DNA of 64,000 nucleotides, from contig JACJNY010000035.1 in the NCBI GenBank assembly GCA_014695295.1, positions 1 to 64,000 of the forward strand, in the 5' to 3' direction. The DNA comes from Microcoleus sp. FACHB-61 (GTDB lineage: Bacteria; Cyanobacteriota; Cyanobacteriia; Cyanobacteriales; Microcoleaceae). Below are positions 46,282 through 54,559 of the stretch, one piece after another; position 1 is the stretch's first letter; every line of letters starts with the position of its first letter. Both the position numbers and the translations under genes were made by a program. Under the pieces are notes generated by a model, which searched no databases, had not been told where the DNA came from, and saw nothing but the letters and a program-made list of their open reading frames with translations.

Positions 46282-47994
46282 ATGGCAAACCTGATCGGCA
46301 CAGACAGCAACGACTTTATTCTAGGAACTCCGCTGAGTGATCGAATTCGCGGCTTAGATGGCGATGACACGGCCCTGGGTGCGGGAGGAGATGACACCCT
46401 AGAGGGCGACGCCGGCAACGACCAGCTTCTTGGAGCTGACGGAGCAGATTCGCTGCTTGGCGGTGAAGGAAATGACGAACTCATTGGCAACCAAGGCCGC
46501 GATTTTGCCAGCGGCGGGAACGGCGACGACTCGATCCGCGGCGGTTTGGGCAACGACATCCTCGAAGGCAACGACGGGATAGACAGCGTGGTGGGAGACG
46601 CTGGGGACGACTTAGTTTTTGGCAACGCAGGCTCGGATGTGATTGCCGGCGGTACTGGCAACGACACCCTCACAGGGGCTGACGGCGACGATTCCGTGTT
46701 CGGGAATGCTGATGACGACTTTCTCTACGGGGATTTTGGGAACGATTCTCTCAACGGCGGTAGTGGCAGCGATCAAATGTTGGGCGGTGGCGGCAACGAT
46801 TTCTTTACCGGCGACGACGGCGACGACACTTTGTACGGCAATGCCGACAACGATTCGCTCTTGGGAGACGCTGGTAATGACCAGATATTCGGCGGCAAGG
46901 CTAACGATACAGGTTTTGGCGGCAGCGGTTCCGATACGATTCGCGGCGATGAAGGCGATGACTCGGTACTGGGAGAAGAAGGTAATGACTTCCTGTTTGG
47001 CGGCAAAGCTAATGATGCTCTCGACGGCGGTTTTGGCGATGACTCCTTGGCCGGAGGTATCGGCGACGATACAATTTTGGGCAGTTTCGGCAATGACAAT
47101 TTATTTGGGGCAGAGGGTAATGATTCTTTGATCGGAGGTGAGGGTTCGGATACTCTGACTGGCGGCAGCGGCAGCGATGTCTTTGGATTGGGAGCCGGGC
47201 CTGGCAGTTTGGCTTTGATTACTGATTACAATGACACAGAGGATTTCTTTGGACTGCCGAGCAATTTATCTTTCGCTCAACTGCAAGTTCGCCAAGGTAA
47301 CGGTGCAAATGTCAGGGATACAGTAATTACGACGCAAGATGGCAAGCTTTTAGCAATTTTGACAGACACTCCGGCGGCGCTGATCGAGGCGAATGATTTT
47401 ATCGCTGTGACTGGGACGGTTACTCCCAGGCCAACTACAACTACAGTTACAACCACAACTACAGTTACAACCACAACTGCAGATCCAACTCTAGATCCAA
47501 CTCCAACTCCGGCTCCAACTCCGGCTCCAACTCCGGCTCCAACTCCGGCTCCGACTCCGACTCCGACGCCGACGCCGACTCCGACTCCGACTCCGACGCC
47601 GACGCCGACTCCGACGCCGACGCCGACGCCGACTCCGACTCCGACTCCGACGCCGACTCCCACAGCAGCACCGACTCCGACGCCGACGCCGACTCCCACA
47701 GCAGCACCGACGCCGACGCCGACTCCGACTCCCACAGCAGCACCGACTCCGACTCCGACTCCGACGCCGACTGCGACTCCCACACCAGCACCGACTCCGA
47801 CGCCGACTGCTTCGAGGATTCCGATTCCGCCGACAGTTAGCGTGCCTGATTCGCCTCTGCTATCAATTAGTTCGATCCCCCCGACGCCGACTCCCGGACC
47901 ATTGCCAATGCCCGGCCAGATGCCGGGCTTCCCGACGCCGATACCTTTTCCTACACCTTTTCCTACACCTGTTCCTACACCTTTCGGGTTCTAA
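46282..47994 (+). CDS. RTX calcium-binding protein with Thr-Pro repeat tail
   Basis: This 570-residue protein starts [20 protein letters not shown], with about 20 RTX nonapeptides (residues 5-300) of the GGxGNDxL type. A short globular segment (about 310-385) follows, then a [11 protein letters not shown] stretch, then 110 residues of alternating Thr-Pro with Ala inserts, and a Pro-rich end. There is no Sec signal, consistent with type I export. The TP region probably forms an extended spacer, as in surface-anchored proteins. I chose ATG at 46282; the frame from TTG at 46261 is not needed. No secretion genes lie nearby. Confidence 0.8.
   Translation: MANLIGTDSNDFILGTPLSDRIRGLDGDDTALGAGGDDTLEGDAGNDQLLGADGADSLLGGEGNDELIGNQGRDFASGGNGDDSIRGGLGNDILEGNDGIDSVVGDAGDDLVFGNAGSDVIAGGTGNDTLTGADGDDSVFGNADDDFLYGDFGNDSLNGGSGSDQMLGGGGNDFFTGDDGDDTLYGNADNDSLLGDAGNDQIFGGKANDTGFGGSGSDTIRGDEGDDSVLGEEGNDFLFGGKANDALDGGFGDDSLAGGIGDDTILGSFGNDNLFGAEGNDSLIGGEGSDTLTGGSGSDVFGLGAGPGSLALITDYNDTEDFFGLPSNLSFAQLQVRQGNGANVRDTVITTQDGKLLAILTDTPAALIEANDFIAVTGTVTPRPTTTTVTTTTTVTTTTADPTLDPTPTPAPTPAPTPAPTPAPTPTPTPTPTPTPTPTPTPTPTPTPTPTPTPTPTPTPTAAPTPTPTPTPTAAPTPTPTPTPTAAPTPTPTPTPTATPTPAPTPTPTASRIPIPPTVSVPDSPLLSISSIPPTPTPGPLPMPGQMPGFPTPIPFPTPFPTPVPTPFGF
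47500..47815 (+). repeat. CCGACT/CCGACG hexamer array coding Thr-Pro
   Basis: About 310 bases of CCGACT, CCGACG and CCAACT hexamers, interspersed with CCCACAGCAGCA blocks, encode the Pro-Thr tail of the RTX protein. The array is a slippage hot spot. Confidence 0.85.
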
Positions 47995-48018
47995 GTGCTA
48001 TCGATTCGCTTTCGTTGC

Positions 48019-48050
48019 CAGTTGCGAGTGAGTGAATTAACTCGCAACTG
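48019..48050 (+). terminator. Stem-loop after the RTX-TP gene
   Basis: CAGTTGCGAGT and ACTCGCAACTG make an 11-bp perfect stem around a 10-base loop, 24 bases after the stop. No T-run follows, so it is a weak or factor-dependent terminator at best. Confidence 0.4.
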
Positions 48051-48090
48051 AAAACTCATGCACTCAAAACTTAAAACTCAAAACTCAAAA

Positions 48091-48453
48091 CTATTTAAAA
48101 CCTTGCGGAGTCTCGGCCGAGTCTTCTGAGGACTCGGCTGGAGCATCTTCTAGAGGAGATAATTGTTGGCTGTACCCCAAGAGCGATCGAAGTTTCAGGC
48201 GGTGGATGTAAGGCCAGCCACCATTGGCTTCAATATTCTTGAGTAGTTTGTAAAGTGCTTGGCGGTTGTCGGGAAAAGACGCTTGAAACAAACCGTCCCG
48301 AATTTCCCGGTGCGAAGCTTCCAGCGTCCGCAGCAGGGCCAAAAGCAGCAGACTGTCTCCCTGACAACTTTCGGCTAAAGTCCGAATCGCCTCTGTCAGC
48401 GATTGCATTTGAGACTGCAACTTTTCTGACTCTAAATCTTTGCCGTTGTCCAT
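48091..48453 (-). CDS. Conserved cyanobacterial protein of unknown function
   Basis: This 120-residue, mainly helical protein has LTEAIRTLAESCQGDSLLLLALLRTLEASHREIRDG near residues 20-55, then FPDNRQALYKLLKNIEANGGWPYIHRLKLRSLL near 62-95, and a negatively charged tail (DAPAESSEDSAE). Similar proteins occur in cyanobacteria only, as far as I recall. It starts at ATG 48453. No partner is adjacent. Confidence 0.7.
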   Translation of the reverse strand: MDNGKDLESEKLQSQMQSLTEAIRTLAESCQGDSLLLLALLRTLEASHREIRDGLFQASFPDNRQALYKLLKNIEANGGWPYIHRLKLRSLLGYSQQLSPLEDAPAESSEDSAETPQGFK

Positions 48454-48854
48454 ACCGCTGCTTCCTTTGAAATCTACAAGGCGTTTGTCCCCAGCCTTTT
48501 GGTCAGCCGACTAATCGAGCTAGTCGCGATCGCCATTCGGGGCCATAAGCAAAGTAACTTAAGTAGGTTGACTTAAGCAATATTAATTTGCAGTCCAAGT
48601 CAGGAAAAGAGCACAACCCGTCGTACCATGTGTATTGGGCTGCGATCCGAACATGATTGAGAAATCATAAGTTCTTGCTTATTTTCACGGCGCACTAGCT
48701 TGATTTTTTGAGTCAATGCCTGTGTCGGTGAAGCTAGCGATCTGGATCTAAATGCTGCCCGAAGCGCTGGCCTAGCCTGCTGGCGGGCAATTATATTTTG
48801 CTCGAACTAGGGCTTTTTCTTAATATAATCCGATGTTGGATATTGAGGTTTGCA
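48454..48854. other. Spacer upstream of psbO
   Basis: A 401-base region holding the divergent promoters of the small gene at 48091 and psbO. A paired ACTTAAGTAGGTTGACTTAAG sequence lies near 48558-48578, a possible short operator-like repeat. Confidence 0.45.
48798..48829 (+). promoter_or_regulatory. Candidate psbO promoter
   Basis: TATAAT at 48824-48829 is a good -10 box 26 bases before psbO ATG; TTGCTC at 48798 could be a poor -35 box (20-base spacing). The match is suggestive only. Confidence 0.35.
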
Positions 48855-49697
48855 ATGAAATATCGTGCTTTAATTGTTGCACTTTTAGCATTTTGCATGA
48901 GTGCGCTGGTTGCTTGTTCTTCTGCTCCTGACACCACGGTGGCGACTACTGAGTTGCTCACCTACGACGAGATTAGAGGTACTGGCTTGGCTAATAACTG
49001 CCCTAGCTTGGCAGAAACTTCTCGGGGATCGATCCCCATCGAAGCGGGTGGCACCTATAAACTGACTGGTTTGTGTTTGCAACCCACAACTTTTTTTGTG
49101 AAGGAAGAACCAGCAAACAAACGCCAAGAGGCCGAATTTGTGCCTGGTAAATTGCTGACGCGGTTCACGTCGAGCATTGACCAAGTTCAAGGTACGCTAA
49201 AGGTGGGTAATGACGGGACTCTGACTTTCAAAGAAGAGGACGGCTTGGACTTTCAAGCAATTACGATTCAATTACCGGGCGGAGAGCAAGTACCTTTCTT
49301 GTTCACTATTAAAGAGCTGGTAGCCAGTTCCGAGCCCGGAGTGGTTGCTATCAATACTTCCACCGATTTGAGAGGGGAGTTTAACGTTCCTTCTTACCGC
49401 AGCGCAGGCTTTTTAGACCCTAAAGCTCGCGGGGTAGCGACTGGCTATGACAATGCTGTCGCGCTTCCGGCTACTGACAATTCCAAACTGAACCGGTCTA
49501 ATGTTAAGCTGGCTGACACCCGCGCCAATGCGGGCAAAATTTCTCTCCAAGTTGCTAAAGTCAACAGCGCCACTGGCGAAATTGGCGGGATTTTTGAGAG
49601 CACCCAGCCTTCTGATACTGATTTGGGAGCTAGACCCGCTCTGGACGTGAAAATTCGGGGTTTGTTTTACGCTCGCATTGAGCCTTCTGTGTCGTAA
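48855..49697 (+). CDS. psbO: Photosystem II manganese-stabilizing protein PsbO
   Basis: PsbO is the extrinsic 33-kDa subunit that shields and stabilises the oxygen-evolving Mn4CaO5 cluster on the lumenal side of photosystem II. The family signature LTYDEIRGTGLANNCP follows the leader, and GSIPIEAGGTYKLTGLCLQPTTFFVKEEP, GEFNVPSYRSAGFLDPKGRG-like and KIRGLFYARIEP follow. Two cysteines (in NNCP and LCLQP) form the known disulfide. The leader ends LVACSS, a lipobox-like site, so the mature protein may be lipid-anchored. ATG at 48855 (280 residues) with GAGG upstream; the longer frame from 48798 is rejected. Confidence 0.96.
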   Translation: MKYRALIVALLAFCMSALVACSSAPDTTVATTELLTYDEIRGTGLANNCPSLAETSRGSIPIEAGGTYKLTGLCLQPTTFFVKEEPANKRQEAEFVPGKLLTRFTSSIDQVQGTLKVGNDGTLTFKEEDGLDFQAITIQLPGGEQVPFLFTIKELVASSEPGVVAINTSTDLRGEFNVPSYRSAGFLDPKARGVATGYDNAVALPATDNSKLNRSNVKLADTRANAGKISLQVAKVNSATGEIGGIFESTQPSDTDLGARPALDVKIRGLFYARIEPSVS

Positions 49698-50155
49698 AAT
49701 TTGCTTTCTGGATCGAACTTGAGCAGTTTTTTGCCCTAAAGCTACTGCTCGCTCTTCATTAGCCAACAGTCTTGAGCAATATAACTGAAGACTGTTGACT
49801 AATGACTAAATTTATGATAAAATCCTGAGTATTAGCAACTTATTTATTTGGAATTTTTAATTAATTAAAGTATTGTCTTCAAATCGCTTTGAGATTATAA
49901 TATAGTATTAAAAAATCCCGTTTAAATTCGTGATTGTGTCGAAGACCTTCTACCTGGTAAAATTCTGCCTTTTGCCGAAGGACTTCGGATAATCCCCCGA
50001 GATCCCTGCACCTTCCCAAAGTTATACCGGTGTGTCCGCTATCACACTTATTAAGTGCTAGGATTACACTACAATCAAGGTGAATTTTTTAGACTAGATT
50101 GGAAACTAGATCTGAAGCAACCTCAGTCCTCTGCTCTACCAACCCTTATGCCGCT
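49698..50155. other. Spacer between psbO and sigF
   Basis: Contains an inverted repeat (CAACAGTCTT 49764-49773, AAGACTGTTG 49788-49797) just after psbO and AT-rich DNA that presumably holds the sigF promoter. No gene seen. Confidence 0.5.
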
Positions 50156-50929
50156 ATGTCTACCACAGTGCCGAACGAGCTAAAAAGCGAAAATTTGCAA
50201 TTGTTGCGCGAGTACCAACTGTCTGGATCGAATGAAATCCGCAATCAGTTAGTTAAACTGAATATTGGACTGGTGAGAAAAGAAGTTTACCACTGGCTCC
50301 ACCAGTGCGGTGAAAGCTACGACGATTTGCTGCAAGTCGGGTGTATTGGGTTGATCAGGGCGATCGAGCGGTTTGATATCGCGAAGGGACACGCTTTTAG
50401 TTCCTTTGCAATTCCCTACATTCGGGGCGAAATTCAACACTACTTGCGGGACAAAAGCCCTTCTGTGCGATTTCCCCGCCACTGGCAGTCCCTGGAACGC
50501 AAATCTGTAGCAGCGATCAAGGATTTGCAGGTGCAGTTAAACCGCAAACCTACGGATGCTGAAGTAGCAGCAGTGCTTGAGGTGTCTGTAGAAGAATGGC
50601 AAGAAATTAAGTTGGCCCATCTCAACCGATCGCCTCTGAGTTTGGACGCGCCGATGCAAGATGAAGATGAGGGGGCGACTTGTCTGGGAGAATTGGTGCC
50701 CGATAGCAAGTATCGGAGTTTTCAGTTGGCGCAAGAGGATCAAATTCGCGTACAGCAAGCTTTGGCTATGTTGGAACAACGGACTCGCGAGATATTGGAG
50801 TTTGTTTTTCTCTACGATTTGACCCAGAAAGAAACGGCTGAACGCTTGGGTATCAGCGCAGTGACTGTTTCTCGGCGAGTTAAGAAGGGGCTGGATTTGC
50901 TCAAGGAAATCATGACGAAACAGCTTTAG
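50156..50929 (+). CDS. sigF: Group 3 RNA polymerase sigma factor SigF
   Basis: This 257-residue sigma factor lacks the long region 1 of primary sigma factors. Region 2 is LGRKEVYHWLHQCGESYDDLLQVGCIGLIRAIERFD-like, region 3 KSPSVRFPRHWQSLERK with LNRKPTDAEVAAVLEV, and region 4 AMLEQRTREILEFVFLYDLTQKETAERLGISAVTVSRRVKKG, a helix-turn-helix. The sequence and size match SigF of Synechocystis, which controls motility and pilus genes. ATG at 50156 is 19 codons into a longer TTG-started frame. No anti-sigma gene is adjacent; the assignment is by family resemblance. Confidence 0.85.
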   Translation: MSTTVPNELKSENLQLLREYQLSGSNEIRNQLVKLNIGLVRKEVYHWLHQCGESYDDLLQVGCIGLIRAIERFDIAKGHAFSSFAIPYIRGEIQHYLRDKSPSVRFPRHWQSLERKSVAAIKDLQVQLNRKPTDAEVAAVLEVSVEEWQEIKLAHLNRSPLSLDAPMQDEDEGATCLGELVPDSKYRSFQLAQEDQIRVQQALAMLEQRTREILEFVFLYDLTQKETAERLGISAVTVSRRVKKGLDLLKEIMTKQL

Positions 50930-51009
50930 TCAGCAGTCATTAGTCAGCAGTCACCAGTAAGCTGCTACCGATAACAAATAACAAATAACCACTGACTACT
51001 AACTAATTT

Positions 51010-52176
51010 TTAGATGCTGCGGACAAATTTATCGAGCCTTTCTACGGCTTTTTTAATTGTGCCTAAATCGGTGGCGTAAGACAAGCGAATGTGGTCGTCT
51101 GCACCAAAAGCAATGCCTGGAATAACTGCTACTTGCTGCTGTTCTAAGAAAGCGTCGCAAAATTCCAAAGAATTCATTCCAGTCTTGCTGATGTTGACAA
51201 ACATATAGAAAGCACCGTCTGGTTTGATGCAGCTAATTCCGGGGACAGCATCGAGTAATTCAAATATTACCTGACGCCTTTCGGCAAAAGCTTGACGCAT
51301 TTTTTCGACAGACTCTTGGCTGCTTTCCAAAGCTGCGATCGCCCCGTACTGTGCAAAAGTACACACGTTTGAGGTACTGTGACCTTGAATGGTGCTGGTG
51401 GCTTTGATTACTTCGACCGGCCCGGCCAAATAACCGATTCGCCAGCCTGTCATCGAGTAAGCTTTAGCAAAACCGCTGCTGATCAGGGTGCGATCGAAGA
51501 TTTCTTTGCCCAGGGAACCGATACTGACGTGTTGGGCGTCGTCATATATAATTTTTTCGTAAATCTCGTCAGAAACGACTAAAATATCTCGATCGACTAT
51601 CACCTCAGCCAGTGCTTTGATTTCCGCCGGAGTGTACACCATTCCCGTCGGGTTACAAGGCGAATTCAGTACAAATAACTTGGTTTTGGGAGTAATCGCT
51701 CCACTCAGTTGTTCCGGTGTAATTTTATATCCTGTAGAAGCATCTGCCCGTACAATTACTGGCTTGCCGCTGGCGAGTTTCACCATTTCTGGGTAGCTCA
51801 GCCAGTAGGGAGCCGGAATAATTACTTCATCTCCAGGCTCGATCAGAGCCATCATCAGATTGTAGAGCGAATGCTTGCCGCCGTTGGTGACAATGATATT
51901 TTCCGGTTGATAGTTGAGATTGTTGTCGGATTGAAGTTTGCGGGCGATCGCAGCTTTTAACTGCGGTTCCCCAGCCACAGGGCCGTACTTAGTCTTCCCC
52001 GCGTCTAAAGCTTGTTTTGCCGCTGCTTTAACGTGTTCGGGAGTATCAAAGTCTGGTTCTCCCGTACTCAAACTACAGACATCAATCCCTTCGGCCCTCA
52101 TGGCTTTAGCCTTAGCTGCGATCGCCAAGGTTATGGAAGGAGGAACCTCACCCACTCGTGCTGCCAACTTAATCAT
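51010..52176 (-). CDS. aspC: Aspartate aminotransferase AspC
   Basis: This 388-residue fold-type I PLP enzyme interconverts aspartate/2-oxoglutarate and oxaloacetate/glutamate. Marks are [34 protein letters not shown] and the PLP lysine in [16 protein letters not shown]; the Arg of the final RLSYATDL binds the substrate carboxylate. Class I-gamma aspartate aminotransferases of cyanobacteria have this size and often also use prephenate. It starts at ATG 52176 and stands alone. Confidence 0.88.
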   Translation of the reverse strand: MIKLAARVGEVPPSITLAIAAKAKAMRAEGIDVCSLSTGEPDFDTPEHVKAAAKQALDAGKTKYGPVAGEPQLKAAIARKLQSDNNLNYQPENIIVTNGGKHSLYNLMMALIEPGDEVIIPAPYWLSYPEMVKLASGKPVIVRADASTGYKITPEQLSGAITPKTKLFVLNSPCNPTGMVYTPAEIKALAEVIVDRDILVVSDEIYEKIIYDDAQHVSIGSLGKEIFDRTLISSGFAKAYSMTGWRIGYLAGPVEVIKATSTIQGHSTSNVCTFAQYGAIAALESSQESVEKMRQAFAERRQVIFELLDAVPGISCIKPDGAFYMFVNISKTGMNSLEFCDAFLEQQQVAVIPGIAFGADDHIRLSYATDLGTIKKAVERLDKFVRSI

Positions 52177-52413
52177 TGGATTTTAGATATTAGATTTTTG
52201 ACTTTAGATCATAGGGTGACAAATGTTGATATTCAACCCTGTTGTTAGGGAATTATGACATTTGTTTACACAGTACGTAAAGGATTAAGCAATTAAAGAA
52301 TAAAAATTAAAGAAGCTCTTAGTTTTAATTTTTATTTTTAAATTATTAAATTTTGACGTTATTATTGTAGCATTTTTGATGCCTCGTTACCCTCAACGCC
52401 GATCTGCAAGCTT

Positions 52414-52926
52414 ATGGATCTCAAATCTTTGATTCGCGACATTCCTGATTTCCCAAAGCCGGGAATTATGTTTCGAGACATTACAACTTTGCTGCGCGAC
52501 CCGCAAGGGCTGAGCTATACCATTGACAGCTTAGCGGAAAAATGCTCTGCAATGTCTGTTGACTATGTGGTAGGCATGGAATCGCGGGGCTTCATCTTTG
52601 GCGCGCCTTTGGCTTATAAAATGGGAATAGGCTTTATTCCTGTCCGCAAGCCGGGGAAACTGCCTGGTGCGGTTCATTTTGCTGAGTACGAATTGGAATA
52701 CGGTGTCGATCGGCTGGAGATGCACCGAGATGCGATGACATCCGGCAGCCGGGTGCTGATTGTGGACGATTTAATCGCCACTGGGGGAACAGCGGCGGCG
52801 ACGGCTAAATTGTTGGAGCAAGCTGGCTGCGAGCTTGTCGGTTTTGCTTTTATCATTGAATTGCAGGCTTTGGGCGGCAGGCAGAAATTGCCGGATGTGC
52901 CGATCGTCACGCTAGTGGAGTATTAG
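52414..52926 (+). CDS. apt: Adenine phosphoribosyltransferase
   Basis: Apt salvages adenine by joining it to PRPP to give AMP. The 170-residue protein carries the start [21 protein letters not shown], the adenine loop [20 protein letters not shown], and the PRPP-binding motif [16 protein letters not shown] near residue 110-125. Length is normal. It starts at ATG 52414; the divergent aspC is 237 bases away. Confidence 0.95.
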   Translation: MDLKSLIRDIPDFPKPGIMFRDITTLLRDPQGLSYTIDSLAEKCSAMSVDYVVGMESRGFIFGAPLAYKMGIGFIPVRKPGKLPGAVHFAEYELEYGVDRLEMHRDAMTSGSRVLIVDDLIATGGTAAATAKLLEQAGCELVGFAFIIELQALGGRQKLPDVPIVTLVEY

Positions 52927-53317
52927 TCAGTTAACTGTTGGCTGTTAACAGTTAACTGTTGAATAAAAACTACTGACAAATAATATCGTTGACCTTTGCA
53001 TCGGAATAATAATTTTCAGAGTGCAGTGCGACGGTTCCACTCAGCTTCGAGAGTATAATTCCGATGTAAACGGATTTGATATATAGCAATCCTTGCAGGA
53101 GTCGTATTTTTTTTACCCCACCCCAACCTTCCCCGAACCAGCGGGGAAGGAGTAAGAAATTCACAAATGATTTAGGATTGCTATAAGAATGAACTAATGA
53201 TACCAGTTAGAAAAAAGAATGCAAATGTAAGCCCGTGTTTCCAACCCTGGTATTTATGAGTCATTCACAATTACTCAATCTAAAATCTAAAATCTAAAAT
53301 CTAAAATCTAAAATCGT
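52927..53317. other. Intergenic region with heptamer repeats
   Basis: It contains TTAACTG-type inverted repeats at 52928-52965 and a TCTAAAA heptamer run (53278-53314) right up to the start codon of the permease gene. No frame supported. Confidence 0.5.
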
Positions 53318-54358
53318 ATGACTTCTCTTAAATTGAATCGAAATTGGCGAAGGTTGAGTTCTCTGTTTGGCGGCGAGACATTTACTTATGTTCTCAAGCG
53401 ACTGTTGCAGGCACTTTTAACCCTATTTTTGGCATCGGCTCTTTGTTTTGCAATTATTGAGCTAGCACCGGGAAATTACTTGGATACTTTGAGCCAAAAT
53501 CCGAAGATTTCGCCGGAGACTCTCAAGCAACTCGAACAGCAGTTCGGTTTAGATAAACCAGCTATTGTGCAGTATTGGCTGTGGCTGCAACAAATTGTGA
53601 CGCGGGGGAATTTTGGCACGAGTTTTGTGTATCAGCGATCTGTAGCTTCGCTACTGTGGGAACGGGTACCGGCGACGTTATTGATGGCGATCGCATCTTT
53701 GTTTGTGACTTGGGCGATCGCGATTCCCTTGGGAATAGTCGCCGCCGTCAATCAAAACCGGACTGTCGATCGAGTTCTGCAAGTAGTCAGCTACACGGGA
53801 CAAGGATTTCCCAGCTTTATCACAGCGTTGCTGCTGCTATTTTTTGCTCAGAATACTTCCCCTCTGTTTCCCGTCGGAGGAATGACAAGTATTGACCACG
53901 CAGACTTACCTTGGTGGGGTCAAATCCTCGATTACGGCTGGCACTTAATTTTGCCAACAGTCGCCCTCAGCCTTACTGGTTTTGCTGGTTTGCAAAGATT
54001 GATGCGCGGACAATTTTTGGACGTGCTGCGTCAAGACTATATCCGAACAGCACGGGCGAAAGGTTTGCCGGACGATCGAGTAATTTACGTTCATGCTTTG
54101 CGGAATGCTGTTAATCCGTTGATTACGCTATTGGGTTTTGAGTTTGCTAGTTTGTTGAGCGGTGCGTTTATTGCGGAATATTTCTTTAATTGGCCGGGTT
54201 TGGGAAAGCTGACTCTGGATGCCGTGAACAATCAAGATTTGTATTTAGTAATGGCAAGTTTGATGATGGGTGCGACGATGTTGATTGTTGGGAATTTGTT
54301 GGCAGATTTGCTGCTAAAAGCTGTCGATCCTCGAATTAAGCTGGAAGATTTGAAATAA
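53318..54358 (+). CDS. ABC transporter permease, DppB/OppB-like
   Basis: This 346-residue membrane protein has six transmembrane helices. The N-terminal TYVLKRLLQALLTLFLASALCFAIIELAPG and the EAA-like loop DYIRTARAKGLPDDRVIYVHALRNAVNPLI are typical of the first permease subunit of peptide or nickel ABC importers. Its partner permease (DppC), binding protein and ATPases are not in the window, so it is a detached subunit. The heptamer run abuts the start codon, leaving no recognisable ribosome site. Confidence 0.85.
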   Translation: MTSLKLNRNWRRLSSLFGGETFTYVLKRLLQALLTLFLASALCFAIIELAPGNYLDTLSQNPKISPETLKQLEQQFGLDKPAIVQYWLWLQQIVTRGNFGTSFVYQRSVASLLWERVPATLLMAIASLFVTWAIAIPLGIVAAVNQNRTVDRVLQVVSYTGQGFPSFITALLLLFFAQNTSPLFPVGGMTSIDHADLPWWGQILDYGWHLILPTVALSLTGFAGLQRLMRGQFLDVLRQDYIRTARAKGLPDDRVIYVHALRNAVNPLITLLGFEFASLLSGAFIAEYFFNWPGLGKLTLDAVNNQDLYLVMASLMMGATMLIVGNLLADLLLKAVDPRIKLEDLK

Positions 54359-54559
54359 CAGATTTCACTCAGTCAGAAGATGTCAGTTGTAACTGAGATA
54401 TTTCACCATTCTCAAGAAGCTGTAGGGGCGGGTTCACCAACAGCTTTAAAGGGTGCATACAGGTTAAATAAACCCGTCCCTACCCACAAAAAAGCCCCTT
54501 ATTGATATTGGTGCAAGATATCAGCGGTCACTCAAATTTTGTCCCTATAGGAGTGTTTT

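Noticed and set aside
47277-47783. Long minus-strand frame of Gly-Val repeats opposite the Thr-Pro array
   Set aside because: It is the antisense of a CCGACT/CCGACG hexamer array, has no start signal and only repeat composition.
52970-53164. 64-codon minus frame after apt
   Set aside because: Its start region is a common dispersed spacer repeat (TTCCCCGAACCAGCGGGGAAGG type) and it shows no domain.
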